Of a stretch of 64,000 nt of DNA, positions 1-8,711 are shown one piece after another; the first letter of the stretch is position 1, and the number at the start of each line of letters is the position of its first letter. The notes under the pieces were generated by a model, which saw only the letters and a program-made list of their open reading frames with translations, was not told the origin of the DNA and did not search any database. A program made the translations under genes and the position numbers. The stretch is from Tsukamurella sp. M9C (GTDB lineage Bacteria; Actinomycetota; Actinomycetes; Mycobacteriales; Mycobacteriaceae), in the NCBI RefSeq assembly GCF_020169415.1, contig NZ_JAIULG010000002.1, positions 124,001 through 188,000 of the forward strand, read 5' to 3'.

Positions 1-689
1 TCCCGGGGAAGCGCACCGCGGACTTCGCGCTCGACGTGGACTACGCCGTCGGCGCGATCGACGAGCTGCGTCCCGACGTCCTGTTCCTGACGAACCCGAA
101 CAACCCGACGGGGCATCTCATCGCCGAGGACGACCTGATCCGGTTGATCGAGGCGGCGCCGGGCATCGTCATCGTCGACGAGGCGTACGGCGAGTTCAGC
201 GCCGGGCCGTCGGCGGTGCGGCTGTTGGACCGGTTCGCCGGGAAGCTCATCGTGAGCCGCACCATGAGCAAGGCCTTCGCCTTCGCGGGCGGGCGCGTGG
301 GCTACCTGGTGGCCGCGCCGGCCATCGTCGGGGCGATCCAGCTCGTGCGGCTGCCGTACCACCTGTCGGTGTTCACGCAGGCCGCGGCGATCGCCGCGAT
401 CGACCATCGCGCGGAGACGCTGGCGTCGGTGGCGCACCTGTCGGCCGAGCGCGACCGGATCTCCGCGCGGCTGCGGGAGCTCGGCTACGACGTGATCGAG
501 TCGCACGCCAACTTCATCCTGTACGGCGGCTTCGCGGACGAGGCCGCCGCCTGGCGCACCTACCTCGATGGCGGGGTCCTGGTGCGCGACATGCACATCC
601 CGGGGCACCTGCGCGTGTCGGTGGGGCTGGACCACGAGAACGACGCCTTCCTCGCGATCAGCGAGAAGCTGGCGCCCGAGCAGAAGTGA
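1..689 (+). CDS. hisC: Histidinol-phosphate aminotransferase, C-terminal part (5' end outside window)
   Basis: This PLP-dependent class I/II aminotransferase makes L-histidinol phosphate from imidazole-acetol phosphate in histidine synthesis. The reading frame is open from base 3, so the gene begins left of the window; about 229 of the usual 350 or so residues are visible. Family marks are NPNNPTG, the DEAYGEF strand and SRTMSKAF, which holds the PLP-binding lysine. The stop overlaps the hisB start by four bases (GTGA), so the two genes are co-translated. HisC belongs to the same fold family as aromatic aminotransferases, but the adjacent hisB settles the assignment. Confidence 0.93.
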   Translation, partial: PGKRTADFALDVDYAVGAIDELRPDVLFLTNPNNPTGHLIAEDDLIRLIEAAPGIVIVDEAYGEFSAGPSAVRLLDRFAGKLIVSRTMSKAFAFAGGRVGYLVAAPAIVGAIQLVRLPYHLSVFTQAAAIAAIDHRAETLASVAHLSAERDRISARLRELGYDVIESHANFILYGGFADEAAAWRTYLDGGVLVRDMHIPGHLRVSVGLDHENDAFLAISEKLAPEQK

Positions 690-1312
690 GTGACCGCATG
701 ACCGATCGCATCGCCCGTATCGAGCGCACCACGAGGGAGTCCTCGATCGTGGTGGAGCTCAACCTCGACGGCACCGGCGTCACCGACATCGCCACCGGCG
801 TCCCCTTCTTCGACCACATGCTCACCGCGTTCGGTCAGCACGGCAGCTTCGACCTCACGGTGCAGGCCAAGGGCGACATCGAGATCGACGCCCACCACAC
901 CGTCGAGGACACCTCGATCGTGCTCGGCCAGGCGATCGGCGAGGCGCTGGGGGACAAGAAGGGCATCCGCCGCTTCGGCGACTGCTTCATCCCCATGGAC
1001 GAGACGCTCGCGCACGCCTCCGTCGACGTCTCCGGCCGGCCCTACGCAGTGCACACCGGCGAACCGGAGTACCTGGTGCACTCCGTGATCGGCGGCTACC
1101 CGGGCGTCCCCTACTCGACGGTGATCAACCGCCACGTCTTCGAGTCGCTGGCGATGAACGCCCGGATCGCGCTGCACGTGCGCGTCCTGTACGGCCGCGA
1201 CCCGCACCACATCACCGAGGCGGAGTTCAAGGCCGTCGCCCGCGCCCTGCGCGCAGCCGTGGAGCCGGACCCGCGGGTCACCGGCGTCCCGTCGACCAAG
1301 GGCACGCTCTAG
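686..1312 (+). CDS. hisB: Imidazoleglycerol-phosphate dehydratase
   Basis: HisB dehydrates imidazole-glycerol phosphate to imidazole-acetol phosphate, the substrate of HisC. The protein is 208 residues, the usual length of the monofunctional enzyme. The metal-binding motifs are present: FFDHML near residues 41-46 and DAHHTVEDT near 68-76, with a second His-rich segment ([10 protein letters not shown]) in the C-terminal half. The GTG start overlaps the hisC stop; an in-frame ATG four codons later is the alternative. In Mycobacterium hisH follows directly, but here hisH lies 22.3 kb downstream, so this operon is interrupted after hisB. Confidence 0.96.
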   Translation: MSDRMTDRIARIERTTRESSIVVELNLDGTGVTDIATGVPFFDHMLTAFGQHGSFDLTVQAKGDIEIDAHHTVEDTSIVLGQAIGEALGDKKGIRRFGDCFIPMDETLAHASVDVSGRPYAVHTGEPEYLVHSVIGGYPGVPYSTVINRHVFESLAMNARIALHVRVLYGRDPHHITEAEFKAVARALRAAVEPDPRVTGVPSTKGTL

Positions 1313-1390
1313 CGGATCCCACGCGCCGGGCGCCGCGCAGGCGTCCGGACCCGCTGCGGCGACCCCGTCCTTTCGGAGGGCGAGGCCGCA

Positions 1391-1419
1391 AACAATTTTG
1401 TAGGATCAACAAAATTGTT
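1391..1419. promoter_or_regulatory. Long AT-rich inverted repeat, probable operator of the M61 peptidase gene
   Basis: Two perfect 11-base arms (AACAATTTTGT at 1391-1401 and ACAAAATTGTT at 1409-1419) flank a 7-base centre. A TAGGAT hexamer (1401-1406) inside it could be a -10 element, so a bound protein would block transcription of the gene starting at 1441. The symmetry resembles GntR/FadR-type operators, but no matching regulator lies next to it. It is very AT-rich against the local background, and there is no T-run to suggest a terminator. Confidence 0.6.
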
Positions 1420-1440
1420 CGCGGGAAGTCGGGAGTGCGG

Positions 1441-3345
1441 ATGTCCAAGGTTCGAGGCGTCAGCGCCGTCAGCATCGTGATCGTCCTCCTGGCGGGCCTG
1501 CTGGCCTGCGGGTCGCCGGACCGCTCGGGGAAGGACGCAGGGCAGCAGAAGCCGGTTTCGGTATCGGTGGACGTCACCAATCTGCCGCAGCGCATCATCG
1601 GGGTGAAGCAGTCGATCCCCGTCAGCGCGGGCGAGGTGACCCTGCTCTACCCGCAGTGGCTCCCGGGCAATCACTCACCGTCCGGTCCGATCGACAAGAT
1701 CGCCGGCATCTCCTTCTCCGGTGGTGGGAAGAAGCTGGAGTGGAAGCGTGATCCGCTCAATGTCTACGCGCTCAAGGTGACGGTGCCCGACGGCGTCGAC
1801 ACCCTGGACGCGGCGTTCTCGTACCTCACGCCCACCGACAGCACCCAGGGCCGCGTCGTGATGACGCCGAACATGCTCAACCTGCAGTGGAACGCGGTCG
1901 TCCTGTACCCGGCGGGGAAGCCCGCGAGCGAGATCCCGTTCACCGCGAGCGTCACCTACCCACCCGGATTCGAGGCCGGCACCGCGCTGGACGTCTCCGG
2001 CCGACGCGGCGACACCGTCGACTACCGGACGGTTCCGCTCGACGTGCTCGTCGATTCGCCGGTCTACGCGGGCCGCTTCCACAAGCAGATCGACCTGGCC
2101 CCGGGCGCCGAGGTCCCGGTGCGGCTCCAGGTCTTCGCCGACGCGCCGGAGCAGCTCGAGGCCAAGCCCGAGCACATCGAGCAGCACCGGGCGCTCGTCG
2201 CGCAGGCGATCAAGCTGTACGGATCGCAGCACTACGATCACTACGACTTCCTGCTCTCGCTCTCCGATCAGCTCAGCTCCAACGGGCTCGAACACCAGCG
2301 GTCCAGCGAGAACGGCGAGCCGACCGACTACTTCACGGGGTGGAACCCCGCGGTGGGGAGCGACGATCTGCTCGGCCATGAGTACACGCACTCGTGGAAC
2401 GGCAAGTTCCGGCGCCCGGCCGACCTGTGGACGCCCGACTTCAACACGCCCATGCAGGACAGCCTGATGTGGGTGTACGAGGGTCAGACCCAGTACTGGG
2501 GCAACGTGCTGACCGGTCGGGCGGGGCTGCGGCCGGCGGAGGTCTCCCGCGATGCGCTGGCATCCGTGGTCGCCACGTACACCGACGGCCGCCCGGGCCT
2601 GAGCTGGCGGAGCCTGCAGGACACCACGAACGATCCGATCATCGCGCAGCGCCGCACCAAGCCGTACCGGTCCTGGCAGCTCAGCGAGGACTACTACCAG
2701 GGCGGTCAGCTCGTGTGGCTGGGCGTGGACGCGCGCATCCGCGAACTGACGGGCGACACGAAGTCGCTCGACGACTTCGCCCGCGCCTTCTTCGGCGTCG
2801 ACGCCGAGACGTGGAAGACGCAGAACACCTACGACTTCGACAAGGTCGTCGCGACGCTGAACGGTGTGGTCGCCGACGACTGGGCGACGTACCTGCGCGA
2901 TCGCCTCGACGGCAAGGAGTCGTTCGCCTCGAGCGTCGAGAAGACAGGGTGGAAGTTGGTCTACGACAACAACCCCGGCCCCTTCTTGGCGGCGCAGATG
3001 AAGGCGGCGGAGGGTGCGGCCAACTACACCTACTCGATCGGCCTCAACGTGTCCGCGGCGGGCAAGGTCACCGATGTGCGGTGGGACGGACCCGCGTTCA
3101 AGGCGAAGGTCGGGACGGGGATGACGGTGCTGTCGGTCAACGACGCCGCGTACTCCCAGGCCACGATGCAGACCGCGATCGAGGCGGCCAAGACGAACCC
3201 CGCCCCGATCCGGCTGCAGGTGAAGGACTTCGACCAGACGCGGACCGTCGAGATCGACTACCACGGCGGCCTGCGGTACCCGCACCTGCAACGGATCGAG
3301 GGCACCCCGGACTACCTCAGCCGGATCTTCGCGAGTCGTCCGTAG
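1441..3345 (+). CDS. Secreted M61-family metallopeptidase (glycyl aminopeptidase-like) lipoprotein
   Basis: This is a zinc aminopeptidase-like protein of about 634 residues, probably attached outside the membrane. It starts with a basic, hydrophobic signal peptide ending in a lipobox (LLAC). An N-terminal beta domain of about 200 residues is followed by the catalytic helix with HEYTHSWN at about 313-320; the HExxH-x-WN form is typical of M61. The glutamate in VYEGQ near 345 should be the third zinc ligand. The C-terminal 100 residues look like the degenerate PDZ domain of the family. The ATG at 1441 is preferred because GGGAG (1431-1435) sits five bases upstream; a GTG at 1435 would overlap that site. 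It converges on allB and appears to be transcribed alone. Confidence 0.85.
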   Translation: MSKVRGVSAVSIVIVLLAGLLACGSPDRSGKDAGQQKPVSVSVDVTNLPQRIIGVKQSIPVSAGEVTLLYPQWLPGNHSPSGPIDKIAGISFSGGGKKLEWKRDPLNVYALKVTVPDGVDTLDAAFSYLTPTDSTQGRVVMTPNMLNLQWNAVVLYPAGKPASEIPFTASVTYPPGFEAGTALDVSGRRGDTVDYRTVPLDVLVDSPVYAGRFHKQIDLAPGAEVPVRLQVFADAPEQLEAKPEHIEQHRALVAQAIKLYGSQHYDHYDFLLSLSDQLSSNGLEHQRSSENGEPTDYFTGWNPAVGSDDLLGHEYTHSWNGKFRRPADLWTPDFNTPMQDSLMWVYEGQTQYWGNVLTGRAGLRPAEVSRDALASVVATYTDGRPGLSWRSLQDTTNDPIIAQRRTKPYRSWQLSEDYYQGGQLVWLGVDARIRELTGDTKSLDDFARAFFGVDAETWKTQNTYDFDKVVATLNGVVADDWATYLRDRLDGKESFASSVEKTGWKLVYDNNPGPFLAAQMKAAEGAANYTYSIGLNVSAAGKVTDVRWDGPAFKAKVGTGMTVLSVNDAAYSQATMQTAIEAAKTNPAPIRLQVKDFDQTRTVEIDYHGGLRYPHLQRIEGTPDYLSRIFASRP

Positions 3346-3360
3346 CCGGGGAGCCGGAGG

Positions 3361-4710
3361 TCAGGCCTCGCCGCGGCGGAGCAGGCGACCGTGGGGGGTC
3401 TCGAAGTCGATCTTCTCGCCGCGGAGCCAGGTTCCGCTGACCACGCCGGCGAGGGCGCGGCCGTCGTACGGTGAGATCGCGTTCTTGTGGTGCAGGTGGT
3501 GCACGTCGACGACCTGCGCGGCCTCCGGCTCGAAGATCGCGAAGTCGGCGTCGAAGCCGAGGGCGATGCGGCCCTTGCGGGTCATGCCGGCCAGCTTCGC
3601 CGGGTTCGCCGACATCCACTCGAGGACCTGCTCGAGGGAGATCCCGCGCTTCTTGGCCTCGGTCCAGATGAGCTGCAGGCCCAGCTGCAGCGACGCGACG
3701 CCGCCCCAGGCCACACCGAAGTCGCCGTTCTCGACGTCCTTGAGGTCGATCGTCGAGGGGGAGTGGTCGGAGACGATGCAGTCGATGGTTCCGTCCAGCA
3801 GGCCCTGCCACAGGAGTTCCCGGTTCGAGGCCTCGCGGATCGGCGGGCAGCACTTGAAGGCGGTGCCGCCGTTGGGGATCTCCTCGGCGAGCAGCGTGAG
3901 GTAGTGCGGGCAGGTCTCGACCGTGAGCTTGACCCCGTCGCGGCGGGCGGTCGCGATCATCGGCAGCGCGTCCGACGAGGAGAGGTGCAGGATGTGCGCC
4001 CGCGCCCCGGTCCAGCGGGCGCGCTCGATGACATCGGCGATGGCCACGTTCTCCGCGCCGCGCGGGCGGGAGGCGAGGAACTTCGAGTACTTGTCGCCCT
4101 CGGGCTCCGGTGCGTGGTCGATGGCGCGCGAGTCCTCGGCGTGCACGATCATCAGCGAGTCGAACGTGGCCAGCTCGGCCATGTCCTCCTCCATCTCATC
4201 GGCGGTGAGGTGGGGGAACTCGTCGACACCCGAGTGCAGCAGGAAGCACTTGAAGCCGAACACGCCGTCGTCGTGCAGCCCGCGCAGCTCGCCCTTGTTG
4301 CCCGGGACGGCACCGCCCCAGAAGCCGACGTCGATGTGGGCCTTGGGGCCGGCCACCTCGCGCTTGATGCGCAGGGCCTCGCGGTCGACGGTGGGCGGGA
4401 TGGAGTTGAGCGGCATGTCGACGAGCGTGGTGACGCCACCCGCGGCAGCGGCCTTGGTGGCGGACTCGAAGCCCTCCCACTCGGTGCGCCCGGGCTCGTT
4501 GACGTGTACGTGCGTGTCGACGAGGCCGGGGATCATCACCTGATCGTCGGTCAGCTCGACGACCTCGCGGCCGGTCAGGCCGTTGCCGAGCGGCTCGATG
4601 GCGACCACCCGGCCGTCCCGGATGCCGACCTCGCGCGCTACCGTCCCGGCGGTCGTGACGATGCGGCGGCCGCGGACCACCAGGTCGTACTCGGCGGTGT
4701 CGGTGCTCAT
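3361..4710 (-). CDS. allB: Allantoinase
   Basis: The cyclic amidohydrolase opens allantoin to allantoate in the cytoplasm. The 449-residue length fits AllB. The metal site is complete: HVH at 67-69, the lysine to be carboxylated at about 154 (FGFKCF), histidines at about 190 (HAED) and 242 (HLSS), and Asp 315 in SDHSP. The AllB-type segment NEPGRTEWEGFESATKAAA follows the first motif. The start has a good ribosome site (AAGGAG eight bases upstream). It is transcribed alone, divergently from the allantoin-type permease operon, with a TTCCG-N5-CGGAA operator 20 bases upstream of its start. Dihydropyrimidinase is the nearest alternative; the neighbours favour allantoin. Confidence 0.93.
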   Translation of the reverse strand: MSTDTAEYDLVVRGRRIVTTAGTVAREVGIRDGRVVAIEPLGNGLTGREVVELTDDQVMIPGLVDTHVHVNEPGRTEWEGFESATKAAAAGGVTTLVDMPLNSIPPTVDREALRIKREVAGPKAHIDVGFWGGAVPGNKGELRGLHDDGVFGFKCFLLHSGVDEFPHLTADEMEEDMAELATFDSLMIVHAEDSRAIDHAPEPEGDKYSKFLASRPRGAENVAIADVIERARWTGARAHILHLSSSDALPMIATARRDGVKLTVETCPHYLTLLAEEIPNGGTAFKCCPPIREASNRELLWQGLLDGTIDCIVSDHSPSTIDLKDVENGDFGVAWGGVASLQLGLQLIWTEAKKRGISLEQVLEWMSANPAKLAGMTRKGRIALGFDADFAIFEPEAAQVVDVHHLHHKNAISPYDGRALAGVVSGTWLRGEKIDFETPHGRLLRRGEA

Positions 4711-4729
4711 GCAGGTTCTCCTTCGCTAG

Positions 4730-4750
4730 AAATTCCGAGTCGCGGAATTT
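4730..4750. promoter_or_regulatory. Purine-regulon palindrome upstream of allB
   Basis: AAATTCCG and CGGAATTT flank the five bases AGTCG, giving eight perfect arm bases around the shared core TTCCG-N5-CGGAA. It lies 20 bases before the allB start, where a repressor would block transcription or initiation. Similar sites precede the other units of the cluster. The IclR protein at 19882-20646 is the likely binder (inference). Confidence 0.7.
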
Positions 4751-4849
4751 CGTCTCGATCCTGGGGCCACACTAGGTGTGACCTGCGCCACTCGTCAAGA
4801 TCGGTGTTTCCGGTGTGTAGCGATCATATTCCGACATGCGACATGGCCC

Positions 4850-4880
4850 TTGACAGAGTGACTGAGATAGGTCTTACTTA
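4850..4880 (+). promoter_or_regulatory. Candidate promoter of the allantoin permease operon
   Basis: A perfect -35 hexamer TTGACA occupies 4850-4855. A T-rich stretch (CTTACTTA, 4873-4880) lies 17-19 bases further on and is the only plausible -10. The operator at 4901-4917 lies just downstream of the expected transcription start, as for a repressor roadblock. Confidence 0.45.
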
Positions 4881-4900
4881 TCGCTACCAGTGGAACACCA

Positions 4901-4917
4901 TTTCCGCACAACGGAAA
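4901..4917. promoter_or_regulatory. Purine-regulon palindrome upstream of the permease operon
   Basis: TTTCCG and CGGAAA flank CACAA, a perfect core match to TTCCG-N5-CGGAA. It sits 39 bases before the ATG at 4956, between the candidate promoter and the ribosome site. It is the second box in the allB/permease divergent region. Confidence 0.7.
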
Positions 4918-4955
4918 AGATTCGAGCGGTCAGCCAGCAAGAACGAAGGCCCAGC

Positions 4956-6497
4956 ATGACAGAAGAACTCACCCCCCGCGTCGCGGCGCAGGCGAATCCG
5001 ATCCGGCTCGGTGACGCGGACGTCGCCGACGTTCCCGACGTGGACGCGCTGAACCGGCTCAGCGCCGGCCTCTACAACCAGGACCTCGCGCCGACGAAGC
5101 GGGCGGGCCGCACGTGGGGCGGCTACAACATCTTCACCCTGTGGGCGAACGACGTGCACAGCCTCGGCAACTACGCCTTCGCGATCGGCCTGTTCGCGCT
5201 GGGCCTCGGCGGGTGGCAGATCCTGCTGGCCCTCGGCCTCGGCGGCGTGTTCCTGTTCGTCCTGCTCAACTTCTCCGGCTTCATGGGGGAGAAGACGGGC
5301 GTTCCCTTCCCGGTCATGAGCCGCATCTCCTTCGGCATCCGCGGGGCGCAGATCCCCGCGCTGATCCGCGGTGTCGTCGCGATCGCCTGGTTCGGCATCC
5401 AGACCTACCTCGCCTCGGTGGTGCTGCGCATCATGATCGTCGCGGTCGCTCCGGGCGCGGCGACTCTCGATGAGAACCGCTTCCTCGGACTCTCCACCCT
5501 CGGCTGGATCTCCTTCCTGGTCCTGTGGGCGATTCAGCTCGTCATCGTCAGCTACGGCATGGAGATGATCCGCAAGTACGAGGCCTTCGCGGGGCCGGTC
5601 ATCCTGGTCACCATGGCGGCTCTAGCCGTCTGGATGCTCAGCAAGGCCGATTGGTCCATCGCGTGGACCACGCCGGAGTCCACGACGGGACTCGACATGT
5701 GGCTGCAGATCGTCGGTGGCGCCAGCCTCTGGGTCGCGATCTACGGCACCTTCGTCCTCAACTTCTGCGACTTCACCCGCAACGCGACGTCCAAGAAGTC
5801 CATCGTGCGCGGCAACTTCTTCGGCATCCCGCTCAACATGCTGCTGTTCGGCGCCATCGTGATCACGCTGGCCGGCGCCCAGTTCAAGATCAACGGACAG
5901 GTCATCGAGTCGCCCGCCGACATCGTCCAGACGGTGCCGAACACGCTGCTGCTCGTCCTCGCGTGCCTCGCGCTGCTCGTGCTCACCGTGGCGGTGAACC
6001 TGATGGCGAACTTCGTCGCCCCGATCTACGCGCTCAACAACCTGTTCCCGAAGCACCTGAACTTCCGCAGTGCGGGCCTCATCTCGGGCGTGATCGGGCT
6101 GGTCATCCTGCCCTGGAACCTGTACAACTCGCCCGCCGTCATCACGTACTTCCTCGGCGGCCTCGGTGCTCTGCTCGGCCCGCTGTTCGGCATCGTCATG
6201 GCCGACTACTGGCTGATCCGCAAGTCGAAGGTCAACGTGCCCGACCTGTACTGCGACCTGCCCGACGCGCCGTACTTCTACAAGGGTGGCGTGAACCCGC
6301 GTGCCGTCGTCGCGCTCGTTCCCACTGCCGGCGCCGCGCTGCTCATGGCCTTCGTGCCCGCCTTCCACGTGGTCTCGAACTACTCGTGGTTCATCGGAGC
6401 CGGCCTCGGCGCGCTCGTCTACCTCGTGGTGGCCGACCGCAAGGGCCCGTTCGTCGACGTCTCCGGCGAGCCGATCGCCGTCCCCAGCAAGCACTAG
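4956..6497 (+). CDS. NCS1-family allantoin/purine permease
   Basis: This 513-residue protein is a cation symporter for a nucleobase or allantoin. The N-terminal motif DLAPTKRAGRTWGGYNIF and the PVMSRISFGIRGAQIPA and WFGIQTY segments are hallmarks of NCS1 carriers such as PucI, HyuP and Mhp1. Twelve hydrophobic helices are expected. The ATG at 4956 has GAAGG six bases upstream; the longer open frame from 4890 has no ribosome site and covers the operator. It is first in a four-gene operon with a hydantoin/allantoin-racemase-like gene 10 bases downstream. Allantoin is the most likely substrate, but hydantoins or uracil cannot be excluded. Confidence 0.85.
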   Translation: MTEELTPRVAAQANPIRLGDADVADVPDVDALNRLSAGLYNQDLAPTKRAGRTWGGYNIFTLWANDVHSLGNYAFAIGLFALGLGGWQILLALGLGGVFLFVLLNFSGFMGEKTGVPFPVMSRISFGIRGAQIPALIRGVVAIAWFGIQTYLASVVLRIMIVAVAPGAATLDENRFLGLSTLGWISFLVLWAIQLVIVSYGMEMIRKYEAFAGPVILVTMAALAVWMLSKADWSIAWTTPESTTGLDMWLQIVGGASLWVAIYGTFVLNFCDFTRNATSKKSIVRGNFFGIPLNMLLFGAIVITLAGAQFKINGQVIESPADIVQTVPNTLLLVLACLALLVLTVAVNLMANFVAPIYALNNLFPKHLNFRSAGLISGVIGLVILPWNLYNSPAVITYFLGGLGALLGPLFGIVMADYWLIRKSKVNVPDLYCDLPDAPYFYKGGVNPRAVVALVPTAGAALLMAFVPAFHVVSNYSWFIGAGLGALVYLVVADRKGPFVDVSGEPIAVPSKH

Positions 6498-6507
6498 GAG
6501 TCCCGCG

Positions 6508-7230
6508 ATGCGCATTCTCGTCGCCAACGTCAACACCACGGAGTCCATGACGGCCGCGATCGCCGAGTCGGCGCGCTCCGCGGCCTCTCCCGGCACCGAG
6601 ATCGTCGGGATCACGCCGCGCTTCGGCGCGGACTCGTGCGAGGGGAACTTCGAGTCCTACCTCGCCGCGATCGCCGTCATGGACGCGATCACGCGCTACG
6701 AGGGTCCCTACGACGCGGTGATCCAGGCGGGCTACGGCGAGCACGGCCGCGAGGGGCTGCAGGAGCTGCTGGAGGTGCCCGTCGTGGACATCACCGAGGC
6801 TGCGGCGTCGACCGCGATGTACCTGGGCCACAAGTACTCCGTCGTCACGACTCTCGACCGCACGGTCCCGCTCATCGAGGACCGGCTCAAGCTGGCCGGA
6901 CTCGACGCCCGCTGCGCGTCGGTGCGCGCGTCGGGTCTCGGCGTGCTCGAGCTGGAGTCCGAGCCCGAGCGGGCCGTCGAGGCCATCGTCGCTCAGGCGC
7001 GGGAGGCCGTCGAGCGCGACCACGCCGAGGTCATCTGCCTCGGGTGCGGCGGCATGGCGGAGCTGGAGGAGAAGGTCTCCGCCGCGACGGGCGTCCCCAT
7101 CGTCGACGGGGTGCGCTCCGCCGTGACGATCGCCGAGGGGCTCGTACGCATGGGCCTGAAGACCTCCAAGGTGCGCACCTACGCCCCGCCGCGGCCCAAG
7201 GTCGTGACGGGCTGGCCCTTCCAGAACTGA
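6508..7230 (+). CDS. Asp/Glu racemase family protein, hydantoin/allantoin racemase-like with one catalytic Cys missing
   Basis: The 240-residue protein belongs to the hydantoin/allantoin racemase branch of the Asp/Glu racemase superfamily. Such enzymes interconvert the stereoisomers of allantoin before allantoinase. The family uses two cysteines as acid and base. The second is present (C180 in CLGCGGMA), but the position of the first, in a segment usually reading ACFGDPG, reads AGYGEHG with glycine at 75. A one-base mechanism or another reaction is therefore possible. The ATG has AGGAG seven bases upstream and lies 10 bases after the permease gene. Confidence 0.75.
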   Translation: MRILVANVNTTESMTAAIAESARSAASPGTEIVGITPRFGADSCEGNFESYLAAIAVMDAITRYEGPYDAVIQAGYGEHGREGLQELLEVPVVDITEAAASTAMYLGHKYSVVTTLDRTVPLIEDRLKLAGLDARCASVRASGLGVLELESEPERAVEAIVAQAREAVERDHAEVICLGCGGMAELEEKVSAATGVPIVDGVRSAVTIAEGLVRMGLKTSKVRTYAPPRPKVVTGWPFQN

Positions 7231-7295
7231 AGCTCCTATCGGGTAGTCGTTCGAGAAGCAGGACGGCCGCGCCACATTCCGGCGAAGGGATGCAC

Positions 7296-8711
7296 ATGAC
7301 CACGACTGAGGCGCCGAAGAAGAAGCGCTGGTACAGATCCCTGTTCGTCCAGGTGTTGATCGGCATCGCAGCCGGAATCGCCACGGGCATCTTCTTCCCG
7401 GGATTCTCGGACCACCTCGCTCCGCTGGGCCAGGGCTTCATCAAGCTCATCAAGATGCTGGTGTCGCCGCTGATCTTCCTCGTGGTGGTGACCGGTATCG
7501 CCAAGGTCGGCAGTATGGCCGCTCTCGGCAAGATCGGTGCGAAGGCCCTGCTGTGGTTCACGGTGTGCACCACGTTCGCGCTCGCGCTGGGGCTCGTGGT
7601 CGGCAACGTCGTCCGCCCGGGCGAGGGCCTGAACATCGACCCGTCGACCCTCGACGCGAGCGCGCTCGATGAGAAGACGCACGGCGAGACCCTGCCGGGC
7701 GGCGTCGACTTCGTCATGAACATCATCCCGACCTCCGTGGTCGACGCCTTCGCGAAGAACAACCTGCTCCAGGTGCTGTTGTTCGCGGTCCTCTTCGGCG
7801 TGGCGCTCGCGGCGATCAGCGAGAAGGTCCAACCCGTCCTGCTCGAGGTCATCGACCAGGCGATGCACGTGATCTTCCGGATCGTCAGCTACATCATGTA
7901 TCTGGCGCCGATCGGTGCGTTCGGCGCGATGGCCTTCACCGTGGGGAACTACGGCGCCGACTCGCTCAAGTCCTTCGGCATGCTGGTGCTCGCGTGCTAC
8001 GGCGCCGCCGTCGTCTTCATCCTCATCCTCGCGGTCGCGGTGCGCCTGATCACCGGTGTGAGTACGTGGAAGTTCCTCAAGTACTGCCGCGAGGAGTTCA
8101 TGCTCGCGCTGGGCACGGGGTCGTCCGAGGCCGTGATGCCGTCGATCATCAAGAAGCTGGACGCGGCGGGCTGCGACCGATCGGTGGTCGGTCTGGTGAT
8201 CCCGACCGGCTACTCGTTCAACCTGGACGGCGCGGCGATCTACCTCTCGCTGTCGATGATGTTCCTCGCGCAGGCGGTCGGCGTGGACCTCAGCGTGGGG
8301 CAGCAGATCACGATCATGGGAATCCTGATCCTCAGTTCCAAGGGGATGGCCGGCGTCCCGGGCTCCGCGTTCGTGGCGTTGTCCGCCACGGCCGCTGCGG
8401 TCGGTGCCTTCCCGGTGGCCGCGGTCGCCCTGCTCCTCGGCGCCGACCGCCTCATGGACTCGATGCGTGTGGCGACCAACCTGCTGGGCAACTGCCTCGC
8501 CACCTTCGTCATCGCGCGGTGGGAGGGCCTGCTCGACACGGAGAAGATGAAGGCGGTCCTGGAGGGCACGCTCGTCGTCGACGATCCCGACGACGTGCGC
8601 GCGCACCCCGGCCACGGCGCGGCCGCGTTCCCGCCGCGTGCCGATGCCGTAGCGCCGGCCGCGGCCGGCGCCGAGACGACCGTCGATGCCGAAGGGGCGA
8701 AGAATGTCTGA
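7296..8711 (+). CDS. dctA: Dicarboxylate:cation symporter of the DAACS (DctA/GltP) family
   Basis: The protein is a secondary transporter for C4-dicarboxylates or acidic amino acids, 471 residues with about eight transmembrane segments and two re-entrant loops. Diagnostic motifs are GTGSSEAVMPSI (serine-rich hairpin) and GYSFNLDGAAIY, and the order of features fits DctA. AAGGGA lies five bases before the ATG at 7296; the ATG at 7290 would overlap that site. It sits within the allantoin operon and its end overlaps the next gene by eight bases. Its physiological substrate here could be a carbon product of the pathway rather than succinate or malate. Confidence 0.82.
   Translation: MTTTEAPKKKRWYRSLFVQVLIGIAAGIATGIFFPGFSDHLAPLGQGFIKLIKMLVSPLIFLVVVTGIAKVGSMAALGKIGAKALLWFTVCTTFALALGLVVGNVVRPGEGLNIDPSTLDASALDEKTHGETLPGGVDFVMNIIPTSVVDAFAKNNLLQVLLFAVLFGVALAAISEKVQPVLLEVIDQAMHVIFRIVSYIMYLAPIGAFGAMAFTVGNYGADSLKSFGMLVLACYGAAVVFILILAVAVRLITGVSTWKFLKYCREEFMLALGTGSSEAVMPSIIKKLDAAGCDRSVVGLVIPTGYSFNLDGAAIYLSLSMMFLAQAVGVDLSVGQQITIMGILILSSKGMAGVPGSAFVALSATAAAVGAFPVAAVALLLGADRLMDSMRVATNLLGNCLATFVIARWEGLLDTEKMKAVLEGTLVVDDPDDVRAHPGHGAAAFPPRADAVAPAAAGAETTVDAEGAKNV

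Noticed and set aside
1675-3291. 538-residue open frame on the minus strand
   Set aside because: Antisense shadow of the M61 peptidase gene, which has the HEYTH motif and a lipoprotein signal.
4829-4843. Another half-site, TTCCG-ACATG-CGACA, upstream of the permease operon
   Set aside because: The second arm keeps only two of five bases; it may be chance.
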